The translations under genes and the position numbers were made by a program. Below are positions 43,469 to 52,077 of a stretch of DNA of 64,000 bases, piece by piece. The stretch comes from Palauibacter sp965207805. GTDB taxonomy: Bacteria; Gemmatimonadota; Gemmatimonadetes; Palauibacterales; Palauibacteraceae. The stretch covers positions 3,952,062-4,016,061 of the forward strand of contig OZ242312.1 of NCBI GenBank assembly GCA_965207805.1, written 5' to 3'. Within the stretch, counting starts at the first letter, position 1, and each line of letters starts with the position of its first letter. The notes beneath the pieces are model-generated. The model was not told where the DNA came from. It saw only the letters and a program-made list of their open reading frames with translations, and did not search any database.

Positions 43469-46048
43469 TCAGAAGCTCCCGCGATCGGCCGAGCAGGCTG
43501 GGGCCGTTCCGAGCCAATGTGCCGCCCAGCCGGCGGGGCCGGCGGTGGTCCAGGCGTCGCGCGCCAGCCAGTCCATCGCGGGCTCCCCGATCGGCGCGCC
43601 CGGCGGCGCGTTCGGCGTCCCCGGCATCTCGTAGGGCGCCGACGGCTTCTCGAGGAAGCGCTCGATGTCGCGGTCGACCAGTTGCACGAAGGCCGCGTCC
43701 CTCTCCGGCGGAGGGTTCGCCGCCATCTCGGCTCTCAGGTCCATCAGCTTCCGCGTCGCAAGGGCCCGCACGTGCGGCATGGAGGCCCCATCGGCGAGCG
43801 CCATGATCCGGTCCACGAGCACGCGGTAGGCCGCGAGCCGCAGTTCGGTGCGATAAAGCGTCTCGTTCGGCTCGGGGCGGACCGCATCGACCAGAGCGGT
43901 CAGTACTTCGGCGAGCCCCGGCAGGCTCGGGTCGAGCGCGTGCTGCTGCACGAGCCGCGCGGCCCGCGACGGTTCGAGGACGCGTGACACCGTGTGGTCC
44001 ACCGCCACGACCGCCGGCGTGACGGCATCGAAGGCCGGCCCCGTGTAGCGCGGGAACGTCTCGCGCGAGCGCCCGAAGCCCGGCGGCCGGGGCGGCAGCA
44101 AGTCAAGCACACCGGCGGGGATCTCCAACTCCGCCGGCCGCATCGTCCGGGCCAGCGCACCCAGCGCCGCCCGCTGCGCCCCGCCGGCGACGCGCTTCAC
44201 GGGCGTCCGCCCATCCCCGCGGAAGGCGTAGACGTACTCCAGCCCTCCGAGCAGCGAGGCGGCCGCGTCCACCTGGTAGCGGTGGTGCATGTAGAGCGGG
44301 ACCAGCGCCTCCTCGACTGTCACGATCGGCCGCCCGGCGCGGATCGCGCCCTCGCCGAAGCGGTCCAGGGAGTGCCGCCGCACGTCCATCATCCGCTCGA
44401 GTTCCGCCGCCGCGTCCACCCCGTTCGACCACTGGTCGGCGCGCGCGTGGATGTTGATGTCCTGGTTCGTGAAGAGGATGACGTCCTCGTCCCAGGCTTC
44501 GTCGAGGATCCGCTCCAGCTCGGCGGCTTCGTCCGCTCCTTCCGGGAATTCGGAGTACCCGTACACGATCGCGACCTTGTCCCACTCTCCGATGTCCACG
44601 TCATAGACCTCGGAATAATCGATCTGTCCGGCGTCGCCCAGCGTCACGAGCGGGTGGGGATAGTCCATGACCGAGATCCGGCCGAGCCGACTGTCGTAGT
44701 AGTTGTGGACGAGGCCGAGCGTGTGTCCCACTTCGTGCGCCGACAGTTGCCGGATCCGGGCCAACGCCCACTCCGCCAGGTCCGCCGGCGCTTCGTCCCC
44801 GTCGGCATAGGGCGATAGCAGGCCCTCGGCGATCAGGTAGTCCTGCCGCCAGCGGAGCGAGCCCAGCGTCACCACCCCCTTGAGAATCTCGCCCGTGCGG
44901 GGGTCGGTGACGGAGCCGCCCGTGCTCCAGCCCCGCGTCGAGCGGTGCACCCAGTTGATCACGTTGTAGCGCACGTCGTGCGAACTCACGCCGTCCGGGA
45001 GCATCTCCACCTGAAACGCGTCCCGGAAGCCCGCCGCCTCGAACGCCTGGTTCCACCACCGCGCCCCCTCGAGCAGCGCCGTCCGGATCGGCTCCGGCGC
45101 CCCCGGGTCCAGGTAGTAGATGAGCGGCTCGACGGGCTCGCTCATCGCCGCCGAGGGATCCTGCTTCTCGAGCCGGTGCCGACGGATGAACCGCTGCTGC
45201 ATATCCTCTCCCAGCGGCGCCGAGTAGTCCGCGAAGCTCATGGCTCCGTAGCCGGACCGGGAATCGAAGGCCCTGGGCGTATATTCCCCCAGTTCCGGCA
45301 GTTGCACGAAGGAGTGATGGAGACGAATCGTCGCCGCCTCTCCGGTCGAAGCCACGTTCCCGACCCCTTCGAACGCCCCGCCGCCCCCTCCGAACCCGCC
45401 GAACCCTCCGCCCCCGCCTCCCGGCTGGCGGACGAAGGTGAGCGCAGCCTCGATCTCCGTGTTTTCCGGGAACCCCATCGTCATCGGCAGGTGCACCGCG
45501 CTCCGGCTCGCGTCGAACCGGTATGTCCCCGGCCGCAGCCGCTGCGCCCAGTTGATCATGTCCCGGACGACGAAGTCCGTCGCGTCGACGAGCACGCGCC
45601 CGTCCGTCTCCGCCGCCGCCGTGAAGCCCCACAGCGTCGATGGGGCAAAGGCGTCCGTCACCGCCTGCACCTCGCGCGGGTTCGTGCTGCTCGCCCGGAA
45701 GTCGAGGTTGGGCTGGATCATCAGCACCTTCGGCCCCACGCGGTGGAAGCGTACGAGGCGGGAGCCCGAGAGCGCCCCGCGGTCGAGGCCGATGTCGTTC
45801 GACCCCAGCCCCGAGGCGAGCCCCGTCATGTGGAGGATGTCCGTGTCCCAGCGCGAGATCTCGAGCCACAGCTTGCCGCTCGACGCCTCCCAGTACATGG
45901 GGATGAAGCCGTCGATGGCCCGCATCGAGGCGGTCTTGTCCGCGATCGAGGGGAGTTCGCCTCCGGAGTCCTGCGCGACCGCCGCCGCGGGGATGAGGAC
46001 GATAAGAAGCGCAATAAGACGCATTCGAAAACGGGTCAGCGAGTACAC
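43469..46048 (-). CDS. Exported zinc-dependent metalloprotease (metzincin type, DUF4953/DUF5117-like)
   Basis: The 859-residue product has a signal peptide (LIALLIVLIPAAAVAQ), a long N-terminal beta-rich region and a catalytic domain. The zinc site HEVGHTLGLVHN, at about residue 435, is followed by the Met-turn SVMDYP, as in metzincins. A Gly/Phe-rich insert (GGGGGGFGGFGGGGGAFEG) lies near residue 215. The layout matches the large DUF5117-peptidase-DUF4953 proteins frequent in Bacteroidota and Gemmatimonadota. GTG 46048 is preferred to ATG 46024 because GGAGG lies 5 bases before it. It probably degrades extracytoplasmic proteins. Its stop faces the carrier gene across the twin palindromes. 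Confidence 0.9.
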   Translation of the reverse strand: MYSLTRFRMRLIALLIVLIPAAAVAQDSGGELPSIADKTASMRAIDGFIPMYWEASSGKLWLEISRWDTDILHMTGLASGLGSNDIGLDRGALSGSRLVRFHRVGPKVLMIQPNLDFRASSTNPREVQAVTDAFAPSTLWGFTAAAETDGRVLVDATDFVVRDMINWAQRLRPGTYRFDASRSAVHLPMTMGFPENTEIEAALTFVRQPGGGGGGFGGFGGGGGAFEGVGNVASTGEAATIRLHHSFVQLPELGEYTPRAFDSRSGYGAMSFADYSAPLGEDMQQRFIRRHRLEKQDPSAAMSEPVEPLIYYLDPGAPEPIRTALLEGARWWNQAFEAAGFRDAFQVEMLPDGVSSHDVRYNVINWVHRSTRGWSTGGSVTDPRTGEILKGVVTLGSLRWRQDYLIAEGLLSPYADGDEAPADLAEWALARIRQLSAHEVGHTLGLVHNYYDSRLGRISVMDYPHPLVTLGDAGQIDYSEVYDVDIGEWDKVAIVYGYSEFPEGADEAAELERILDEAWDEDVILFTNQDINIHARADQWSNGVDAAAELERMMDVRRHSLDRFGEGAIRAGRPIVTVEEALVPLYMHHRYQVDAAASLLGGLEYVYAFRGDGRTPVKRVAGGAQRAALGALARTMRPAELEIPAGVLDLLPPRPPGFGRSRETFPRYTGPAFDAVTPAVVAVDHTVSRVLEPSRAARLVQQHALDPSLPGLAEVLTALVDAVRPEPNETLYRTELRLAAYRVLVDRIMALADGASMPHVRALATRKLMDLRAEMAANPPPERDAAFVQLVDRDIERFLEKPSAPYEMPGTPNAPPGAPIGEPAMDWLARDAWTTAGPAGWAAHWLGTAPACSADRGSF

Positions 46049-46127
46049 GGACGCCTCCTGCCGACAGGAACTGGACGACTCCCCCGGGGTGCCGGGGAAA
46101 GGGCCTACACATTACAACGGCGGACGG

Positions 46128-47621
46128 CTACCGGTCGATTGCCGCGGTCACCTCGCCGATGATGTCCGACATGTATGCGCCGTGGTCAGCGGGACTCGGG
46201 CCCAGCCGGACGATCACCAGATCCTGGGACGGGATGATGGCCGTGTACTGTCCCATGGCCCCCGCCGCCCAGTACGCGTCTTCCGGGGCCCCCGGAAACG
46301 CTCCGCCGCGATTCACCCAGAACAGCCCGCCGTAGTTGAGGAGTTCCGCGCCGGGAGCCGGCGTGCTCACGAAATCCACCCAACCCTCCGGGAGGATGCG
46401 GTCGGACCCGCCGTCGGGCGTCGGCCATACGCCGTCCCACAGGTGGAGGAGGCCGAACCTCGCCCAATCCCACGCGCTCCCGTAGTCGTAGCCGGTGATG
46501 ATGAAGTTGCCCCAGGCGTCGGTCTCGAGAACGTAGTTCCGGGCCCCGATGCGGTCGAACAGGATGCGCTGGGGATAGGTGAGCCAGTCCGCTCCGCGTG
46601 CCTCGACCGCCTGCCGCACGATGCGCGTCGCCGTGAGGGGATCCGAGTTCCGGTAGCGGAAGATCGCGCCCGGCAGCGTGTCCATCGGCTGGTTGATCGC
46701 GTGCTCGAACACATCGATCCCCTCGAAGTAGATCCGCGAGTGTTCGTGGGCGTGCGTCCAGCGGAGGACGGGATCCGAGCCCAGGTTCAGGAAATCCAGC
46801 CCCGAACTCATGTTCAGGAGGTCGCGAATGCGGATCTCCCGGCGCGGATCGTCCGCTCCCTGCCATTCGGGCACCGGCGCGGGGTCGTCGAGTCCCGCGT
46901 CGAGGTGACCGGCCTCGATCGCCGCGCCGACGAGCGCGCTCGCGATGCTCTTCCCCTGCGACCACGAGATCTGCGGTGTGTTGCGGGTGAAGCCCGGCGC
47001 GTAACGCTCGGCGAGAATTTTCCCCGCGTAGATGACGACGAGCGCGCGCGTGTTGTGCTCGCTTTGCGCCATCGCCCCGTCGAGGGCCGCTGCGAGCCCC
47101 GCCGCGTCGACCTCCGCCGGCGGCGGGTCGTGGTAGGCGCCCACGTCGCCCGTGGGCCACGCGGTCACCTCCGGATCCGGGCTCAGGCGCTCGACGACCG
47201 TCGGCTCGAACGTCACATCCTCGAACCCGTCCGGAAGGATCGTGCAGCCCTGGTCGCCGTTGTACTCCGCGTACTGCGTGGCGAGGCCATCTCCCGAGAC
47301 CGAGGCGGTACGGGTCTCGAAGTCCACTGCGTATTCGAAGTCCTCCTGCCAGTCGAACCGGTCGAAGGGCCGGATGTCCTGCGTCACGACGTCCTCGACG
47401 GACCGCTCGTAGTCCCGGCCCACGACGAAGACGCCGGCGCAGAGGTGGTGCACCGCCATCCCGGCGACGTGTCCCCGTATGTGGGCCTCGTCCTCTTCCG
47501 CCGTTTCGATCCGTGCCTCGGGCTCCGGCGCGCAGCCCGGCAGCAGCAGCGCGGCCGCCGCCGCGACCGGACGCCAGTGCCGGCGCCGAAGTCCCATGCG
47601 AGTGCTCATGCCAACCCCCAT
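46128..47621 (-). CDS. Serine hydrolase lipoprotein, tandem copy 1
   Basis: The 497-residue product has a lipoprotein signal (VAAAAALLLPGC). An N-terminal domain of about 150 residues follows, with conserved text VFVVGRDYERSVEDVV and a Cys in GDQGCTILP. A class C beta-lactamase-type domain completes it: SxxK is SQGK in ISWSQGKSIA, YxN is YRN in FRYRNSDPLT, and a late YGGLFWVNRGG block occupies the third-motif region. The substrate could be a peptide, ester or beta-lactam. The neighbour at 47641 is a close copy, 1513 bases away start to start at the 3' ends. Expression is probably joint, as only 19 bases separate them. Confidence 0.88.
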   Translation of the reverse strand: MGVGMSTRMGLRRRHWRPVAAAAALLLPGCAPEPEARIETAEEDEAHIRGHVAGMAVHHLCAGVFVVGRDYERSVEDVVTQDIRPFDRFDWQEDFEYAVDFETRTASVSGDGLATQYAEYNGDQGCTILPDGFEDVTFEPTVVERLSPDPEVTAWPTGDVGAYHDPPPAEVDAAGLAAALDGAMAQSEHNTRALVVIYAGKILAERYAPGFTRNTPQISWSQGKSIASALVGAAIEAGHLDAGLDDPAPVPEWQGADDPRREIRIRDLLNMSSGLDFLNLGSDPVLRWTHAHEHSRIYFEGIDVFEHAINQPMDTLPGAIFRYRNSDPLTATRIVRQAVEARGADWLTYPQRILFDRIGARNYVLETDAWGNFIITGYDYGSAWDWARFGLLHLWDGVWPTPDGGSDRILPEGWVDFVSTPAPGAELLNYGGLFWVNRGGAFPGAPEDAYWAAGAMGQYTAIIPSQDLVIVRLGPSPADHGAYMSDIIGEVTAAIDR

Positions 47622-47640
47622 TCCGGAGAGAGGGACCGGA

Positions 47641-49137
47641 CTACCGGTCGATCGCCGCCGTCACCTCTCCGATGATGTCCGACAGATATGCACCGGTGTC
47701 GCCGGGGCTCGGGCCGAGCCGGACGATCACGAGATCCCGGGACGGGATGATGACCGTGTACTGTCCCATGAATCCCGCGGCCCAGTATGCGTCCTCCGGC
47801 GCGCGCGGAAGAGAGCCGCCACGATTGAGCCAGAACAGCCCGCCGTATTGCAGCGCTTCGGCGCCCGGAGCGGGCGTGCTGACGAATTCCGCCCAGCCCT
47901 TGGGCAGGATGCGGTCGCTTCCGCCATCGGGTGTCGGCCACACGCCGTCCCACAGGTGGAGGAGGCCGAACCGGGCCCAGTCCCACGCGCTCCCGTAGTC
48001 GTAGCCGGTGATGATGAAGTTGCCCCAGGCGTCGGTCTCGAGGACGTAGTTCCGGGCTCCGATGCGGTCGAACAGGATGCGCTGGGGATACGTGAGCCAG
48101 TCTTCTCCGCGCGCCTCGACCGCCTCCCGCACGATGTGGTTGGCCGTCAGCGGGTCGGAGTTCCGGTAGCGGAAGATCGCGCCCGGCAGCGTGTCCATCG
48201 GCTGGTCGATGGCGTGCTCGAACACGTCGATCCCCTCGAAGTAGATCCGGAAGTGTTCGTTCGTGTGGGTCCACGACAGCGAGTCCGTCAGGCCGAGGTT
48301 CAGGAAGTCGAGGCCCGAACTCATGTTCAGGATGTCCCGGATCCGGATCTCCCGGCGCGGGTCGCCCTCCCCCTGCCATTCGGGGACGGGCACCGGGTCG
48401 TCGAGTCCGGCGTCGAGATGGCCGGCCTGGATCGCCGCGCCGACGAGGGCGCTCGCGATGCTCTTCCCCTGGGACCATGAGATCTGCGGCGTGTTGCGCG
48501 TGAAGCCGGGCGCGTAGCGCTCGCCGAGGATCTTGCCCGCGTAGATGACGACGAGTGCGCGCGTGTTGTGCTCGGTCTGGGCCATCGTCCAGTCGAGGGC
48601 CGCCTCGAGCGCCTCCATGTCGACCTCCGGTGGCGGCGGGTCGTGATACGCGCCGACATCACCGGTCGGCCAGGCCGTCACCGCCGGGTCCGGGCCGAGC
48701 CGCTCGACGACCTGCGGTTCGTACGTCACGTCCTCGAGGTCGACCGGCAGGATCGTGCACCCCTGGTCTCCGTTGTACTCGGCGGAGCGCGTGCCGAAAT
48801 CCTCTCCCGAGACGGAGGCGGTGCGCGTCTCGAAGTTCACGTCGTACTGGAAGTCGTCCTGCCAGTTGAACAGTTCGAAGCGCCGGATGTCCTGCGCCAC
48901 GACCTCCTCGACGGAGCGCTCGTAGTCGCGCCCCACGACGAAGACCCCCGAGCAGATGTGGTGCGCGGCCATTCCCGCGATGTGCGAGCGCTCGTGGGCC
49001 GCCTCGCTTTCCTCGGGTACGGTGCGCGTTCCCCCGCACCCGGCACCGCACGCCGCGACGAGCAGGACGCCGCCCACCCACGCCCGGCCTCGGAACCCAT
49101 GACGGATCCCCGACATAATTTTCATGCGAACCCCCAT
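47641..49137 (-). CDS. Serine hydrolase lipoprotein, tandem copy 2
   Basis: The 498-residue paralogue of the preceding protein has the same domain order. The signal ends VAACGAGC, so one of two Cys may be the lipidated residue, and the N-terminal domain includes VFVVGRDYERSVEEVV. SQGK serves as SxxK and YRN as YxN. ATG 49137 gives a product the same length as its sister and an equivalent start (MGVRM against MGVGM); the frame stays open further upstream without homology. Sequence identity between the copies is uneven: a central stretch of about 160 bases is near-identical while the flanks differ more, which suggests gene conversion. It is divergent from the Spy-like gene. Confidence 0.88.
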   Translation of the reverse strand: MGVRMKIMSGIRHGFRGRAWVGGVLLVAACGAGCGGTRTVPEESEAAHERSHIAGMAAHHICSGVFVVGRDYERSVEEVVAQDIRRFELFNWQDDFQYDVNFETRTASVSGEDFGTRSAEYNGDQGCTILPVDLEDVTYEPQVVERLGPDPAVTAWPTGDVGAYHDPPPPEVDMEALEAALDWTMAQTEHNTRALVVIYAGKILGERYAPGFTRNTPQISWSQGKSIASALVGAAIQAGHLDAGLDDPVPVPEWQGEGDPRREIRIRDILNMSSGLDFLNLGLTDSLSWTHTNEHFRIYFEGIDVFEHAIDQPMDTLPGAIFRYRNSDPLTANHIVREAVEARGEDWLTYPQRILFDRIGARNYVLETDAWGNFIITGYDYGSAWDWARFGLLHLWDGVWPTPDGGSDRILPKGWAEFVSTPAPGAEALQYGGLFWLNRGGSLPRAPEDAYWAAGFMGQYTVIIPSRDLVIVRLGPSPGDTGAYLSDIIGEVTAAIDR

Positions 49138-49336
49138 GGCCTCGTTTCGGCGGTCGAACGTCTCGGTCACGACTTCGTAGCTGAGCGCATCGGAAGCGTG
49201 CGGCGCAAGGGCCCATAACGTTTCCGGCGGGCTCCGTGTCGTTTTCCAGTGAGAAGGCCGCGCCCGACGCAGAGTGAAGCAGCAGGAGAACAGGCGCGGG
49301 ACAAGCAGGGAAGAATGCAGGAAAGAGAGGATATCC

Positions 49337-49723
49337 ATGAGAAAGTCGATCGGAGCATTCGCTCTCGTGATGGTCGCGCTCGCCGCCGCGGCGCCGCTGG
49401 AGGCTCAGGCTCAGCGGGGAGGCCGTGGCTTCGGTATGAGCCTCGACGACCAGATGACGGCGTTGACGGAGCGGCTCGCGCTGGACGAGGAGCAGGGCGT
49501 GAAGGTCCGTGAAATCCTCGAGACCCAGGCGGAGAGCCGGCGTGAGCGTCTCCAGGCCGCGCGGGGGTCGGGGGACCGGAACGCCATGATGCAGGCCATG
49601 CAGGAACTCCAGCAGGAGACGGAAACCCTGCTGGCCGAAGTGTTGAGCGACGAGCAGATGGAGAAGTACCGGGAATACCTGGCCGAACTGCAGCAACGGC
49701 GCCGCCCCCCACTCTTCCTCTGA
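49337..49723 (+). CDS. Small periplasmic Spy/CpxP-like helical protein
   Basis: The 128-residue product has a signal peptide (GAFALVMVALAAAAPLEAQAQ). The mature helical part includes LALDEEQGVKVREIL, a run of Gln and Glu (MQAMQELQQETETLL) and LSDEQMEKYREYLAEL. The two LxxxxQ-type positions match the repeat pattern of Spy/CpxP proteins, which act as periplasmic chaperones or stress sensors. GAGAGGA lies 5 bases before ATG 49337. No two-component genes are adjacent. The 199-base divergent region upstream, shared with the serine hydrolase, probably holds its promoter. Confidence 0.72.
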   Translation: MRKSIGAFALVMVALAAAAPLEAQAQRGGRGFGMSLDDQMTALTERLALDEEQGVKVREILETQAESRRERLQAARGSGDRNAMMQAMQELQQETETLLAEVLSDEQMEKYREYLAELQQRRRPPLFL

Positions 49724-49734
49724 CCGCGGGGCGG

Positions 49735-50703
49735 CTACCTCGAGGCCGGCGCCCGCACGGTCGCCGGCCTCGGGCCGCCCTTCGGCGCCCGCCCCCTCTG
49801 CACGAGCACGACCCCCGCCACGATGATCACGGTGCCCGCCAGCATCGGCAGCGTGAACGCCTCGTCCGCCAGCCACCAGCCCAGGAACAGCGCCACGACC
49901 GGGTTCACGTACGCGTAGGTGCCCGCCGCCGCGGGCCGCACCGTGCGCAGGAGCCACATGTAGGCCGAGAAGGCGACGATCGACCCCATGACGGCCAGGT
50001 AGAGGAGCGACAGCCACGACCGCAGGGACACGTCGCCGAGCGACAGGCGGCCGAACTCTCCCGCCGCGAGCCCGATGAGCAGCAGAACCAGTCCCCCGGC
50101 GGCCATCGTGAGGGCCGTGCCGTAGAGCGGCGGCTGGGGCAGCGCGGCCCGCCGGTTGTACATGGAGCCGATGGCCCAGCTGACCGACGCCCCCACGACG
50201 ACGAGGGCACCAGCCACCACCTGGTTCGCGCTCGCCCCGCGGATCCCGATGTCCGCCCCGGAGCTGCTCACGAGGAGCACGACCCCTCCCAGGCCCAGGA
50301 CGAGCCCAGCAACCTCCAGAGGGCTCGTCGTCTCGCGGTCCGGTCCCAGGCGCGCGATCGCGACCAGCCACAGCGGCACCGTGGCCACGAGAAGGGCCGT
50401 GAGCCCCGAGGGCACATACTGCGCCGCCCAGCACACGAGTCCGTTGCCGCCCACGACCATGAACACACCCGAGATGGTGGCCGCCCTCCATTCGGACGGC
50501 TTGGGGACCGGCGCGCCCCGACGGCGGGACACGACGGCGAGGATCACACCTGCCGCCAGGAAACGCGTTCCCCCGAGGAGGAACGGGGGGATCGTCTCGA
50601 CGCCGAAGCGGATCGCCAGGTAGGTCGACCCCCACACCAGGTACACGGCGGCAAACGCCAGCAGCAGATCCCGCGTGGACGCCGTCTGCGGACTCGGGTT
50701 CAA
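49735..50703 (-). CDS. EamA/DMT superfamily transporter
   Basis: The 322-residue protein has ten hydrophobic helices in two EamA repeats. It begins LLLAFAAVYLVWGSTYLAIRF, a typical DMT start, and the second repeat includes LLYLAVMGSIVAFSAYMWLL and YAYVNPVVALFLGWW. Such proteins usually export amino acids or related metabolites across the inner membrane. Translation starts at TTG 50703, overlapping the stop of the APC permease gene as TTGA. The frame remains open well upstream but that part overlaps the APC gene and is not homologous. The substrate is unknown. Confidence 0.88.
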   Translation of the reverse strand: MNPSPQTASTRDLLLAFAAVYLVWGSTYLAIRFGVETIPPFLLGGTRFLAAGVILAVVSRRRGAPVPKPSEWRAATISGVFMVVGGNGLVCWAAQYVPSGLTALLVATVPLWLVAIARLGPDRETTSPLEVAGLVLGLGGVVLLVSSSGADIGIRGASANQVVAGALVVVGASVSWAIGSMYNRRAALPQPPLYGTALTMAAGGLVLLLIGLAAGEFGRLSLGDVSLRSWLSLLYLAVMGSIVAFSAYMWLLRTVRPAAAGTYAYVNPVVALFLGWWLADEAFTLPMLAGTVIIVAGVVLVQRGRAPKGGPRPATVRAPASR

Positions 50704-52064
50704 GCGCGGGTCTTTCGATCGCGGGTCTGCGTGACGGCGTAGATGGCGAGGCCGACGGCGATGAGCCCCAGTCCCAGCCCCGCCTCCAAGGGTCGGTCGC
50801 GCAGGATGTAGGCCAGCGTCCAGCCCGTCACCGCCAGGAAGATGAGCGGCGTCACGGGGTAGCCCCAGGTCCGGTACGGTTCGCCGGTACCGGTTCCTTC
50901 TCCGGCGTCGGGTCCGTCGCCCGCCCCGGACCGTCCCCCCGCGGCTTGCCGCCGGCGCAGGAGGAACACCCCGCCCGCCGCCAGGAACGTGTTGAGGCCC
51001 ATCGTGAAGCCCGAAAAGACGAGGATCGTCTCGAACGATTCCGTGAGGATGAACAGGAGGCTGATTGCGGCCTGCGTGAAGATGGCCACGCCGGGCGTCC
51101 CGCGAGCGTTGATGGAACTCAGGAACCGGAAGGTCGGGTAGTCCTCGCCGATCGCATGCAGCACGCGCGGACCCGCGAGCACCATGGCGCTCACGGTGGA
51201 GACGAGTAGGAGCGCGAGCGTGATCCCCATCAGGTCGGCCCCGACCGGCCCGAAGATGTACCCCGCCGCGATGTATCCCACCTCGAGCCGTCCCACCATC
51301 TCCTCGACGGGAGCGGCGCGCAGGAAGACGTAATTGAGGCCGACGTATAGCAGCATCACGAGCAGCGTCCCGGTCGCCAGCGCGCGGGGGAGCGTCCGCC
51401 GCGGATCCCGGAGTTCGCCCGTCACGTACGTCGCGGCGTTCCACCCCGAATACGAATACGACACGAAAATGAGCGACACGGCGAACCCGGCGGAGAACAC
51501 ACTCGAAACGCCGCCCGCCGAGGGGAGCACACCGACGTCCCGGGGTTCCGCGACGAGTAACAGCCCGGCCGCGCAGAAGGCCACGATCAGGACGACCTTG
51601 GCCGTCGTCGACCAGCGCTGAAAGCCGCCCGAGGTGCGGTGGGTGCGGCCATGGACGACCGAGAGCAGCACGACGAGCCCGACGGCGAGCCACCGCGCGG
51701 GCAGTGCCGGAAAGACGGACGACAGGTACGTCCCGAACGTGATCGCGGCCAGCGCCGTGGGAGCCGCGAACCCGATCGTGGCCGAGATCCAGCCCGAGAC
51801 GAAGCCGGCTGCCGGGTGGTAGATGTGCGAGAGGAAGGTGTATTCGCCTCCCGAGCGCCGGATCGTCGACCCCAGCTCGGCGTACGTGAGGGCGCCGCAC
51901 ACGGCCGCGACTCCGCCCACGACCCACAGCATGAGAAGGGCGAACCCGGACCGCAGCGACTCGAGTTGGAACCCGAGGCTCGTGAAGACGCCGGTCCCGA
52001 TCATGTTGGCGACGACGACCGCCGCCGCCGTGTGGAGGCCGAACCCGGTCCTGGAAGTCTTCAG
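50700..52064 (-). CDS. APC superfamily amino acid permease
   Basis: This is an inner-membrane amino acid transporter with about 12 helices. ATG 52004 (MIGTGVFTSLGF) would cut the first helix in half. In-frame upstream codons encode KTSRTGFGLHT and then AAAVVVANMIGTGVF, exactly the usual APC start. No ATG, GTG or TTG occurs in that stretch before an in-frame stop, but a CTG at 52064 does, 13 bases after the M20 peptidase stop. I therefore extend the gene to that CTG. Further landmarks are SGGEYTFLSHIYHPAAGFVSGW and YSYSGWNAATYVTGELRDP. It is coupled to the EamA gene downstream and follows the M20 peptidase, which suits uptake of released amino acids. Confidence 0.82.
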   Translation of the reverse strand: MKTSRTGFGLHTAAAVVVANMIGTGVFTSLGFQLESLRSGFALLMLWVVGGVAAVCGALTYAELGSTIRRSGGEYTFLSHIYHPAAGFVSGWISATIGFAAPTALAAITFGTYLSSVFPALPARWLAVGLVVLLSVVHGRTHRTSGGFQRWSTTAKVVLIVAFCAAGLLLVAEPRDVGVLPSAGGVSSVFSAGFAVSLIFVSYSYSGWNAATYVTGELRDPRRTLPRALATGTLLVMLLYVGLNYVFLRAAPVEEMVGRLEVGYIAAGYIFGPVGADLMGITLALLLVSTVSAMVLAGPRVLHAIGEDYPTFRFLSSINARGTPGVAIFTQAAISLLFILTESFETILVFSGFTMGLNTFLAAGGVFLLRRRQAAGGRSGAGDGPDAGEGTGTGEPYRTWGYPVTPLIFLAVTGWTLAYILRDRPLEAGLGLGLIAVGLAIYAVTQTRDRKTRA

Positions 52065-52077
52065 GGGACTGGAGTCT

